A DNA stretch of 64,000 nt from Gari tellinella. Its lineage: Eukaryota > Mollusca > Bivalvia > Cardiida > Psammobiidae. A program made the translations under genes and the position numbers. The DNA lies in the NCBI GenBank assembly GCA_922989275.2, contig OV277871.1, positions 66,237,848 through 66,301,847 on the forward strand, in the 5' to 3' direction. Positions 43,034 to 55,537 of this stretch are shown piece after piece; position 1 is the first letter of the stretch; the number at the start of each line of letters is the position of its first letter. Below the pieces are notes generated by a model. That model saw only the letters and a program-made list of their open reading frames with translations, was not told the origin of the DNA and searched no databases.

Positions 43034-46000
43034 AATGTTGTTTTATAAAGCTCATCGGCTTCAAACTGGTTGTCAAATTATGTTTACAGGTTTAAGTGCT
43101 GTGATGTTATGTTAATGAAGAACTTTTACCCTTTCACTCTCAATGGCGACATAAAACGCGTGTGCACACAGCTTGGGTCGTGATCAGATGCCATGTGTCA
43201 AACACTTCCAAATGCCATCAAGTCTGCGATTGTAGCATAAGAATGCTTAAAGTTTAAAATGCACTTTGCTTGATTTTAGTGTGTTTTATTTTTCAATACA
43301 CAGTGAAGCTCACTTATAACGAAGTCCTCTGTCTATATGTCCGTCTGTCAGCAACGACTTGTAAACGACTTCTTGAAACTAGTAGCCCCAGTGTTACCAA
43401 ATTTTGTCAAATATACTAAGTATACTGTTGGGTTAAGCTTCAAACGCTAATACAAAGTGGGTTAGGTAAATGGGCTTGTTGTCATGGCAATTTCTAGAAA
43501 AAGTATTTTTCAGTGGCATGACATTGATAACGTCAGACTTGAATATCGGTCATGGCGGGTCATAAGGTAGGTTAAATAGCAGAAAAAAACTGTTGACCAC
43601 TATTTGGGCTATATTTGGGCTATATTGTTTGTCTAATCTTCTTGAAACTTGATTAGAATGACCATCTTTAAAAATAAAGCTAGGCAATGTGAGAATATCG
43701 GTTACATAGGAGATTTAAAAGGAAGTCGGTATGTGAAAACATAGAAAATGTTTCTAAATAATGTAGGGGCCGAAAATTCATACAACATTCGCAAAATAAT
43801 CACTTTGACCAAATGTGGATAATGTGTTGTAATATGGATAAGTTGGGGTCTAAAAGGGTGTCTGTAAGTCAAATCATAGGAAAACTGCAGAGTACTCAAC
43901 GGCCCATTTTGTTTAACATAAGTTCATGAGACTGGCACAAAATGATCACCTTGAAAATATCTAGGTCAATTATGAATATGGGTTATGTCAGGCCAAAATG
44001 TTGTTCATATCACAGTTGGTCAAGTGTTAGAAAAGATGTCTGGAGTAAACTATGTGTACAGCTCTATTTTCTTATTTCTCTGATGAGAACATCAGGGCAT
44101 CATGGTCCTCTTGTTCGTATTGAGACAAATATTTTTTAATACATATGGAAATTTCCATTCAGAAGTGTCTCTGTGCATGTAACATACATACATGCTTTTC
44201 TAATATTTCTTCTCGTGTAAATGGTATAAATTTACTGTAAAATAATATGGTTGGTTAAAAGGAATGAATGGTATAATTTTATTATTAAATGATTTTATTG
44301 GACTGTTGGGCTGTTTTCTTGCTTCTTTATTGTCGTCATTATCATTGTTTATTATGTGGTTTGGGGCTGATAGTGGGTCATTTTGTCTTCTCTTTAACCC
44401 TTTCATTGCCAACATTTTCGTGAAATGTTTATCCCGTTACCGTTCCATTGTCGTCTGCTTCAATTTTGTTGCCTGCAATATTATTTCAAAGTCAAAAAAT
44501 AAGGCATTATAACTGAAGAAATTTCAAAACGAGTGTCAAACAGTTTGGATCCTGATCAGACGCCGCGTTACGCGGCGTCTGATCGGGATCAAACAGTTTG
44601 CAAACGCGCCTTTAAACTTAGTTGAGAGCAAAAGTGTATATAATTTGTATAGCTTTTCTAGTTGTATAAATCGGAACTATTTTGTTCAGTGGAGAACGTT
44701 TTTAAATGCGTAAATACAATCAGTTACGGCGAAAGTTTGGATATAGATCAGACGTTGGTTTAGTAAACCAGCGTCTGATTTGAATTCAAAAGTATCCATG
44801 TACATGTACACTTAGCTGAAGAAAGATAAGAGGTATATAAAGAAAACAAACTAAAATAAATATAACAACATTTATCAGCAAAATATAGGTAAAAAATACA
44901 ACTTGCCATTTACATCCTTGATGTAGAGAATCGCGTGGCTTCGTTTTGAGCTAACGTTTGGTGATCAATATCAATGTCATGTAGAATCTTATATAACGTT
45001 AACACATTCAAACCTAGCGACGAGTAAACTCGTCATTTATTTACGGTTACCTTAAAGAATACACATGACCTATGCCAACAGTGTATGAGACTATATATAG
45101 GAACCCTCTGTTCAGAGTATGCAGTGTTTATGATTTTGAGCCCCAAAATGTCCAAAATGGACTAGACTTAATTGAAAAATTTTATTAGAAGTTTTGGGGA
45201 AGGGGTTAACAATTGACAATTTAGTGCTTTATAGAACACTTAATACATCAACATTAGCTAACTAGCGATATATCACCAGCAATAAGCTTGTTAGAGACAT
45301 TGAGTCTGAAATAGTTTTCAAGCATTTGATTGGTCAAATTTGAGCCTAGGCTCAAATGTTTGAGAACGCACTCAGACTAAACTCAAAAGCTTAATAAGCG
45401 CTGGGCCAGACTTAAATAGTTCCAGCATCTAACAGAAGTTGTATGGACAACTGTTTATACAGACGGTGTCTTCATATATGATAAACATTCAGAAGTTCCC
45501 ATCATTGACCTCATTCATTAACCCCTTCTCTGCCTTACGATAGTTATTCACAAACAGTTTGACTCATGACCAGGTTCCAATTTGTTTTAACTCATATTTT
45601 TCAGTTAAAATACCTTAAATTATATTTTTAGAAATGGAAGCAGACGACAGCTGTTTACATGGTGGACGTCGTGGCAACAAAGGGGTTAAGTACGTAGAGA
45701 ACTTCGAAATTCTTTGAAGGTTTGTTTTAAAAATTGCCATTGCGGACCTTTAAGACAATAGCTTTATGACGGAGAAGATTCACCAGAGGCTTCTTGTTAT
45801 TCATTTTACCAACATATGAATCCCATTCTTGTTCATTTGTTGATCAATAAATTTAGGACAATGTCCTTACATTTAGTCTAATTATCTCGTTGCTAAATTT
45901 GATACTGTCCGTTTCACTAGGACTTCGTAACATCGACTTGGCGATGTTGCAATATAACACGTCGCTTTCATGAAGCTTGAGGTCAATGTAATTGCTATGT

Positions 46001-46696
46001 AAAGGCACACATTTGCACGAAGTCACGTGGTTCCAAACATTCAAAGCCCAGCAATAATCACATTATACAATAGATCGAGGCATTTTGAACACTCTGAACA
46101 CAGCAAAAACAGCACAATATATCACATGATTTGAATGCCTGTCTTTTCAACAACTGAGAAAACCAGTCAAGCTTGTATTGAGCAACTTTCTATTGAAGAA
46201 GCAAGAAAGCAATCAAAGCTTTGGGCCTGTCTTATGAAAAGTCGTGCGACAAAAGCGGTCGTAATTTGAAATTTTAATTTCTGAAGTCTCCATATAATCC
46301 TGTCCTGTAACATCTCTTTGGAATCGTCTGTTCAAGACAGTTCCAAAAGGATGTCACAAGACAGGATTCGATTGAGAAATCAATAATAAATGAAACTTTT
46401 AGAATCTGACTTACGACAATTTTTGTCGTACGACGTTTCGTAAGACGGGCTCCTGGTGTCTTCTAATTGCAGGATGAATTAAGACAGAAAACTCCTGCTG
46501 GTTGGAGCTCTCTGCATTATTTTATGCTGCATATACAAACAAAAACCAGTTGAAACTCGATACTTTGAACTCGCGTTAATTCGAAAATACCCATATTTGA
46601 AAGTTTAAATGTGGCATACGGGCATTTTCCTTCGACTTAAGCGAAACCGACTTATCGAAATATTCAAACCATGAAATACTGTTACGATTGATTTAA

Positions 46697-46940
46697 CCCT
46701 TTACCTGATAGCCTATTTCTAGTACTTAAGATAGGTGACTACTTAAAGCAGGTTGAAAGTAAAGCAGAATGCGCATTTGGGCGCATTCTGCTTTACTTTC
46801 AACCTGCTTTAAGCTATCATGTGCTATAATATAGAAAATATTCCCTATAATACATTTTCGTTACTGATTAAAACGGAACTATTTTCTTCAGCGGATGAAT
46901 AAATCATATCCGCAAAAAAGCGCTTCTATTGGGTAAAGGG
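46697..46940. mobile_element. M2 MITE, intact palindromic core
   Basis: TTAA at 46693-46696 and 46941-46944. It keeps the palindrome at 46745-46812 (GCAGAATGCGC arms) that its copy-A partner (7381-7569) has lost. Confidence 0.82.
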
Positions 46941-47541
46941 TTAAGCGAGTTCGAAGAATCTAGTTTCGAATGAATACAAGAAACTATTGAAGCTTGCCTA
47001 ATACAGATTGAATAGATTGAATCACCACCTCACTTAAGTCGAACCTCTATACGATTGAATCTTCATAACTTACGTTCGCTCAAGAATTTTACCATATTTC
47101 AAATTAAAAATGTGCCTATGCCTTTTTAAGTTTGAAATACGAATATGTTCGTCTTTATCGTGTTTGATATATCAGGATTTAAAAAAGCGTGTTTATATAC
47201 ATTATAGTGTCTGAAACAATACAAATTCGATATTTGTTCTTGTTCACAAGGAATGCAACTTATAGTTAAGAGACGACATATATTCATATATTTAATATTC
47301 CTTTTGTGTGTAGTTTGAGTATTTGGATACAGAAGAAAGTGCATGTAAAGTAAAACTCACATTGAATTTTGTAACAAATTTATAGTAGCTTGTGGTTTAA
47401 TTTTCGTTAAATTTACTATCATTTGCTGGTAAGTGACACTTATTAGTTTTGATGAGGTATGGTAGATAAGCAGTGTAAGTTTATCAGTGCTGTAAAAATG
47501 TTCTTATTTTAGTTGGATGAGTTGACCAATGGATAGTTTAA

Positions 47542-47784
47542 CCCTTTGAACCCTAGTCCCGCATATAGGCGTTATTTTCAAACAGTGAACATGTGTATCA
47601 TACTCTTGTCCTATGCAAACAGTGAAGACCCAGATCAGAGGGCTCCGAAAGGAGCCCTCTGATCAGGGTCTTCATTGTTTGTTATAATGCCAATCATTGA
47701 CAAAAACATACCTTAAAAATTAGAAATGGACTAGACTAAAATGGAAACTGGAATTTTCCATTTAAAGTTTCAGGGAGGAAAGAG
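47542..47784. mobile_element. M2 MITE with GAGGGCTCC core
   Basis: Orthologous to 8147-8389, TTAA on both sides. Core at 47623-47683. Confidence 0.8.
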
Positions 47785-50484
47785 TTAAGTGGATATGTAA
47801 TATACAGGTGTCGTTGTCAGTGTGTCTCCGTTAGCCAAGCTGTTCCGATGTGGGAGTTGGAACTTTAAATGGTAGACGCTGCATGCAAAATGTGGCGCTA
47901 GCTTTTATGTGGAGAAGAGTACTGGCACTGACCATTTCCTTATATCGCCAAAACCCCTATGCATTTACCCGAGATGACATTCTAATTTTCTGCACGTAAT
48001 TTGCGCCATTTTACTCGGCTGTAAGCTAGCTATTTCTCAACGTTGGAGTTGTGAAGACGAGTTGTTTTCGACAGACGCCGTTTTATGTCTTGTAATCGGG
48101 TTTTGAAGTGCTCTGTATATTTATTATAGCACTTGCTATGGCATTCTTTTAAGCAGTGGAATATATTCTGTTGATATTTAAACTTACTTTATATTATGAG
48201 TTTTGGGGTTATTGTGTAACCGAAATGGTGTTATGCTAGTGTGTGAAAGGCTACGTAGTACAGTAAGCCTATTAGCCTTTTGCATGTAGGAGATATTCTT
48301 ATTTGGTACTATATATAGCAAAATAATGGTGTGTACAGGTATTGTTGAAAATGAGTTATGTCTATGAGTTCATTCTAGTCTTCTATATTATTTGTCAATA
48401 GACACTTGTGTGATATGCGTTACCTGTGTGGCTTTACAATATCTTTATCCTGTGTGGAAGAAAACTTGCCTGTATGACTATAGACTATAATTATCCAGTG
48501 TGGAATTAGCATTTGCCCGTGTGGCTACAGAAAACAATTATCCTGTGTGGTATTGACATTTAACGTGTGGCAATAGAAATAACCTGTGTGGAAATGACAT
48601 TTGACATTTGCATATGTGGCTAAGTGACATTTATTTAAAATTATCTATTAGTGCAAAACCTGAAGATTTAAAACGAATTCTTATATCTGTAGGAAAATTG
48701 AGAGATATGTAAAACTTAGTGCGACACTAACTTGACACGTTGGTGCATTAAAACCTAGCACTGTCCTTAAACTGACGGCGTACTTACGATTTGCATAGCA
48801 CATAGTCCGCATGTAGTAAATTAATACCATTACGTTTTACAATATAAACTGAACCATTCTTCGTCTGCATATTAATGTATATTTAACTCCAACCTCTATT
48901 ACCAGATATAATCTTACGCACAACATTGGCCAATGGAGTAAAGAATATTTTTTTCCAGGAAGGTGTGGATACTTGTTTCAGACATATCTTATTAAAGGAC
49001 AGTGCGAACCTTGATCAGAAAGCTTCTTAATGGTTTGTATGATCTGGATCTAACTTTCCTGAAAAGGCGTCAATCTACGCTATCAGCAAGAGAAATATTT
49101 TGTAGTACAATATGCGTGTATTGTTTGCAAAATTGTCACATTCATTTATAATCTACATTACAAGTTTCATAAAAATACGATATACAATATAACAATCGAA
49201 CCGAGAGACACAAAAACTCTGCGTCGGCTTTTGATCCAAACTTTTGCAAACATTTTGGATTCAGATCAGACATCATGTAACCTGGCATCTGCTTTTAATC
49301 CAATCTGTTTGACACTTTGGTGATTTGTTTCTGAACGAAAATTCATATATTGTACTCTTTCAATGTAATGGTACAGACAACAAATTCAAAGAGTACAATA
49401 AGGTGAAATTGCTATGAAGCATATTACTTATTGATGTGGCAATTAGTAAGTTTGTCCCTATGTGCTTACGAGCAAGACTATGTGAATTTTTACTTCTTAT
49501 TTATGCCTGGATATTACAATGAATGTTCCCGTTATGCTTGCTGGAAGATAGCATTAAAATATACAAGGTTGATCTAGAGACACTGCAATTATCGTTTGTA
49601 CATGCCTATTATGTGCGTCACTACATGTTAATGGCTTAAACTTCAATACTTTTATAACTTAATTATATTAATACATTTTTATAATAAAAACGTAAAAAAG
49701 CAATTTTTTAAAACATGATTATAAAAAGAATATGATACATGATACAGGGATTATGAAACAACTGAAAATAGCAATTCTGTTCAAATTGTTAAGCAAAAAA
49801 TTTTAACAGATGTCATTTTCTGTTAGTCATCATTTATTTACCATTCCTGGCGCAAATAAAACAAAGCATCCAGCGTTTTGCTTTGCTCATCGTAGAATAT
49901 AACTCTTTCAACCAAACACCATTAACCTGTTTAAAATATACACATTATATTTGCAAACAGTGTAGACCAAGATCAGAGGGAGGCCTTTCATCAGGTTCTA
50001 CATTGTTTGCTAATTAAAAGCAGTATTTATTAAACTAGACAGAATTCACAGTAGACTGGTTTATATTTTGATAGATAGCTAAACGGATCCACAGGGAAAA
50101 CTTATAACCAACAAGAGATACATAGTGTTGAACGATTTAAGTATATTAATTATATGAATCTGTAATGAGCTTGTAAAAAGGTTCGCAAACAATTGTATAA
50201 TTACTTTACACAAACAAATAAATGAAATTTTATTAAAATACTAAGAGGACAGCATAATCGATGGGACATATTTTGCATAATAACAAAACGATTAAAATTG
50301 TAAAAAACTGTAAAAACGTTGGTTTGAAGTTACTCCGTTCGTCATAATTATGAAAAGTAATCAATGTGTGATCTGGATCCAGCCATTTGTAATGCGAATG
50401 GTGTTGGTTATGAAAGGGTTAACGTAACACATTAACAACGTTTCATGGAGTAATGAGCAATTGAGCGAGCATTAAGGGTTGTTA

Positions 50485-50729
50485 CAGTAAAAATCTGTTA
50501 TTCTTTCCCGTTTAAACGCAAACGTACGCAAACGCAAAACACTAAAACGTAGAAAAGTACAACTTTTTGACAATTCTGATAATTCATCTTTATCTTGGTG
50601 GCAAACAGTTTGGAGCCTGATCAGACGCCGGGTTACCCGGCGTCTGATCTGGCTCCAAACTGTTTGCAGCGAAACTAATATGTTTAGCGTTAACGCGTTT
50701 ATTGGGAAAGAATAACGTTTTCTCCACTG
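50485..50729. mobile_element. M1 MITE
   Basis: Orthologous to 11107-11352. The left end is changed to CAGTAAAAATCTG; core at 50600-50668. Confidence 0.82.
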
Positions 50730-51033
50730 TAACACATTCAATCCTAGTGACGAGTATACTCATCATTTACAAATTACCAATATGTGCGATGCAAAAGCTT
50801 TTTGTCATTTTGAAATACATTTAAAAACTGGTCGAGGCTACAGCTCCCGCATTTGATCTGTGTATTCTGCTGCCATTAAAACCAAATTAAAGACACAAAA
50901 ACTGATACCTTGTGCATAGTGCAATACTAACGTCTCAACATGAAAATCGTATTTGATAAGATAACGCTACTAAATGCATTCTAAGCGTTGGTTGGTGGTA
51001 AAATTTAAGTCTCACAGGGTCATTGGTGTATAA

Positions 51034-51439
51034 AAATCTGAATAAGGGGAGATCCTTTGAAAGCACAGAAAACAAAGCAAATACTGAAAATTGCAGACTC
51101 GGTTTAATTGAGTCTGTTCATGAGCAATACTGAAATATGCAACAGTGCTCACGCCCCCTAGCACCAGCTTAAGCGGAATTCAACTTTCAACTGTAAATGC
51201 GTTGAAATCAATGATTCCAAAGGACCAGAAAGTATAACAACACTGAGAATGAAGTACGGGGCGACCTTTTACAGCCGCCACACAAGCACTTAACATCTGC
51301 TGTTGTGAATTATATAAATCTGAATAAGGGGAGATCCTTTGAAAGCACAGAAAACAAAGCAAATACTGAAAATTGCAGACTCGGTTTAATTGAGTCTGTT
51401 CATGAGCAATACTGAAATATGCAACAGTGCTCACGCCCC
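51034..51439. mobile_element. Insertion with 124-bp direct terminal repeats (copy B only)
   Basis: Two nearly identical 124-bp direct repeats (51034-51157 and 51316-51439), starting AAATCTGAATAAGGGG and ending CTCACGCCCC, enclose 158 bp. Copy A lacks all of it (junction at about 11658). No target duplication, primer-binding site or polypurine tract is evident, and the repeats lack TG..CA ends. It could be a TRIM-like element or a tandem repeat remnant. Confidence 0.6.
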
Positions 51440-53647
51440 GTTAACATGTTCTGTATGAGTAAGAAAAACAACAAATTCTAAAGAAAAATAGTCTACCATA
51501 AATCTTATCAATAGGAACTTTAAACTACATGTAATAGTTATAAAACAGACAGACAATGCCGGAACAACACAGTGAACACACATGTAACTTTGCAACAGTA
51601 TCGAATGTGTGGGTTTCAAATACATAAGGTAAAAGCGCATAACAATAAGAAGCACCAAGTAAATAGGATGACCTGTTTATATATCTTTCAGGTCAGTATA
51701 AATGTAAATGTATAAATGTAAACCACACAAGTTATTTATTTGGGTTATACTTGTTAAGAATAGATAACGTTTACCCTTTTTCATTAAACATATTGAAAAT
51801 ACAAATAAGTTCAATAATATATTTGCTGACTAATAGTATATGTATAGTTTGTAAGCAATCAAGATGCTGGCTTAATAGATCCTTAAGGTGGCGTCTGGTC
51901 AGATGTTCACAGTTTATTCTATTGTGCTCTGATATATTGTCTAAACAACTTGTATACTAGTTAGTTTTCAAAAGTGTACATATCCATATGAACATTACAG
52001 CACAAAACAGTCAGCAGTTGTATTAGCTCAATATAAAACTTTCAGTGGGCAAAATAATAACAAGAATCTTTACATCACTGGACAATCGTCACTGAAAGAC
52101 ATTCCTAGAAATATGATTTAACACACACAAAAATAAATGTTTGATTGAGTTAAATTTTACGGCACCGTGACAAAATGTTTATTTTACTTAACTTTCTGCA
52201 CAATATATATGAATTTTATGATAATTGGTGAAAAAGATTTGGAACCAGATGAGACACCGAGTAGACAGGTATCTCATCTGAGTCCCAACTGTTTCACTAA
52301 CTTCAAGTATATTCTGATACAAAATTAAGATAATTTATCTATGGTAATTGTTACAGAAACCAATTACATATCATGTTATTTACAGTCGAATCCGATATTT
52401 CGAATTATCTTAACTCGATATTATACGGTAGACATTTATTATTCATACCTCGTTTAAACATATCCTTTATTCAAAGTTAAAACATTGGTTTAGACACCAA
52501 CGGATATGTTGGACGTATTAAGCGAGATCTAGATATCGATGTTTGCCTCTTTATCCGTTAGAAACAGTCTGAATATAATTTGTGTCCTAATTTACAGTGT
52601 CCCGTTTCATATATGTAATTGCAAGTCGGTGTTGTCATAATAACCGTAAGGTAACATACCACTTTTACGATCATTAATAAGAAACAAAATTGATTGTATT
52701 GAGAATGATGACAGGTTAAAGAACGGTGAACGCATTATATGATAACATCTATTAATTTGTCGGCGGCTTTATCCGTATAAATTATATTCAAACTATGGTA
52801 TGTTATAGTTCTAACTTACTACAACGACTTACAATTCAGCAATTATGTTTAAATTGACATGAGATACGAAAGAAAATCATAATGACAATCATCACAGACA
52901 CATAAATGAACACGTAATAAAATATCTGTTTCCCTGAAATAATTACATGTTTAGAATCAGACACTACGAGATCTATCTTAAGAGTCACCATATACCTCTT
53001 AACTATTTTATGGGCTTAGATTAACAAGTGCCTGAAGAACAATCGGTTAACCCATTGATCCATATTGATGAAAATACACATTCTTTAAGGTGTATTCGGA
53101 GTACGATCAGAATTCAAACTATTTGTCATTCTGATTGAGCTTCCATTATTGATAAATGATGTAAATACTGGTTTTGAATTATTCAGTAGGTCATATTGTT
53201 GAAGAAGACTATACAACTGGTATATGCAGAATACATTTATACAGCAAACTATAACAGTTGTCATTATGTACATTACTTTGAGTGAAGATGTACATGCTGT
53301 TGGAGATTTGAAGACATTTGAGCTGTGTCATGACAAAACCTGCCTTATTTCATTGCAACATTGTACAGGCAATTTATGTTCTCATCACAGGCGCTGTATC
53401 AGTGATTGTCTACACTGCCAACTACCGTAGATAATACTGCTAAATACAATGCTTTAGATGACTGTTTGTGTCAAACAGGGTAGATCAAGGCCAGCCGTCA
53501 CGTCAAAGACGCGACGGCTGGCCTTGAACAAAAATGTTTGCGATGCAATACGGCAGGTTTTGTCATGGCACATATCATTTGTATAATCGTTGTTTAGCAT
53601 TATACGAATACTATTATCTAAACTTTGCTAAGCGGTCACTTAAAGTA

Positions 53648-53992
53648 CAGCACTTCCTCTCTACAACGACATCCAATGGGAGACAAACAATTTGTGCGTT
53701 GTTCGGAGGGAGTCGTTATAGAGAGGGAAGTTGGCTACATTTGCAAACAGCTTGAATCCAGATCAGACGCCGCGTAACGCGGCGTCTGATCTGGATTCAA
53801 ACTGTTTGTCACTCGTCATTATGTGTTTTCTGTCAAAATGTCATTTATGTAAGAAAAACAGCAGATATCAATTTTAAGCAGACGATATTGCAGCAGTGCA
53901 AGCATAAGACATAATTGTCTTGGGAACATCGGCAAATGTCGTTGTAAGGAGGGAGTCGTTGTAAGGAGGGCCGTTGTAGGGAGGGAACACTG
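53648..53992. mobile_element. M3 MITE, intact core
   Basis: Orthologous to 13846-14183, TA flanks. The core at 53745-53807 is a complete palindrome centred on GCCGCGTAACGCGGC, whereas copy A has lost the left arm. Confidence 0.7.
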
Positions 53993-54176
53993 TAATATAA
54001 CATACCGGATAATAAAGATGAAAGCTTAATGCAGTACAAAAATAAAACAAAAATCCCTTTAAGAGATTTATACATGAAGCAGTCGCTTGTCCTTGAAGAA
54101 ATTCATATTTCTTAAAAGAGTTGCCTCTTAAACAAACATGAACGTTTGACTGTAGTAAATCTGGTACAGTCGAACT

Positions 54177-54359
54177 TCGATACCTCGATGTCGATTTTGT
54201 CGAACATACCCGTATTTCAAAGTTAAAACGTGGCTAAGCCACGTTTTAACCTTGAAATATGTGTATGTTCGACTTTACCGAGCATGAAATAAATCAGTTC
54301 ATATGTCGAACTATCGGATAGTTCGAGTTAAACGAGTTCGAGATATCGAAGTTCGACTG
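54177..54359. mobile_element. M4 MITE
   Basis: Orthologous to 14364-14556 with the same inverted ends. Confidence 0.65.
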
Positions 54360-54518
54360 CACTTTCTCTTCGGACATCTAGTACATGTAAGCTCGTACGT
54401 ATTGGTATTTGTCTAAAACGATATTTGTTATTGTAGGCAGTCTGTTTAAATGTTGTTCTTTTTTCTTGATTCTCTATAAGTAATTTGGTAACAATTTCCC
54501 TTTGTTCCTTTTAGTGAT

Positions 54519-55256
54519 CACTCACTCACTCATGTCGAGCCGTCTGCTTCCGCCGACGTCCTCGGGTAGACATGGACCTCCAAACTTCTTTATTGAGCAT
54601 ATATTTTGCAACTTCCTCTGTGTTACTCATCTTGGTGTCCTCCAAAAGACTGTCTACGTAGGTCTTTCTTTGCCCACCCCTTCTACGACTTCCCTGTCTT
54701 GGCTGCCATAATACAAGGTGGCTAGTTGGAAGTTCTGGATGTCTGTAGCAGTGTCCAGCAAACTTCAATCTTCTTAGCCTTATTTTCTCTGAGAGTTTTT
54801 GGGATGTTTCCATACAGCTCCTTGTTTGTTAGATGGTCTCTCCAGCTGATCTGATGGACCACGCGCAGCATCTTGGTATAAGTTCCATTTATACTTTTTG
54901 TCAGTTTAGCAGTCATGGTCCATGCCTCACAGCCGTAGATGAGAACAGACTCAACTGTAGCCAGGAATAGCTTCACTTCTAGTTTGCGGACTAGATTGGA
55001 GGCCCATACTGCCCTCATCTGGTTGAGCACTCTCCAAGCTATTGCCTTTCGAATCTTGAAGTCTTTGTCAGAGGATGTGACCCAGGAACCTAGGTATTTG
55101 AAGTCTTCAGTTTCTTTCAGAGCTACGCCCCTGATGGTTGTTATTGGATGATTAGATTCCATATTGAATGTCAAGTATTCTGTTTTCTTTGGGCTGAGGC
55201 GTAGTCCTACTTTCTCGCATTCTATTTCAACTCTTCCTAAGAGTTCCTGAGCTTGG
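54519..55256 (-). mobile_element. 5'-truncated RTE-type LINE (copy B only)
   Basis: 738 bp flanked by the 13-bp target duplication TCCTTTTAGTGAT (54506-54518 and 55257-55269). The word occurs once at the empty site in copy A (about 14705-14717). It is in minus orientation with its 3' end at the left, where it finishes in a short TGAG-repeat tail. It lies about 50 bp beyond the stop codon of the copy-B TNF-ligand exon 5, so probably in the 3' UTR. Confidence 0.92.
54526..55256 (-). pseudogene. RTE reverse transcriptase C-terminal fragment
   Basis: Two overlapping minus frames make up the C-terminal end of an endonuclease/reverse-transcriptase protein. One (55256 to 54722) contains FKYLGSWVTSSDKDFKIRKA, a LIYGCEAWT segment and KMLRVVHQISWRDHLTNKEL. 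The other (54813-54526) contains RRLKFAGHCYRH and RRGGQRKTYVDSLLEDT, typical of the tail of RTE-like proteins. A frameshift near 54722-54813 separates them. The endonuclease and RT catalytic motifs are absent through 5' truncation, so it is dead on arrival. Confidence 0.88.
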
Positions 55257-55308
55257 TCCTTTTAGTGATGCTGTTTGCGAAATGGTAAAGTATCGAACCC
55301 TTCACCGT

Positions 55309-55537
55309 TCAGTTGAGCTCGAAGACCCCAAGCTGATGTGCACCTTGGAAATTGGCGATGTATTTCTGTTGGTCACGATCGAAGCTAATCAATATTTCTT
55401 CTCCAGGATACATGTACATTGTAGTCTGTGTCATGAGCTCGTGCCGCATGGCCCCTCTGGTTGCCGTGAACTCTTTGATGGCGTGTTGAGAGGACTGGCT
55501 CTTGCGTTGATGAATGTTATATTGTAGTTTGATATTT
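55309..55537 (-). CDS. Copy-B TNF ligand exon 5
   Basis: 229 nt with a TGA stop at 55309-55311. Eight third-position differences from 14756-14984 leave the protein unchanged, including the YMYPGEEILISF and LGVFELN segments. Confidence 0.85.
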
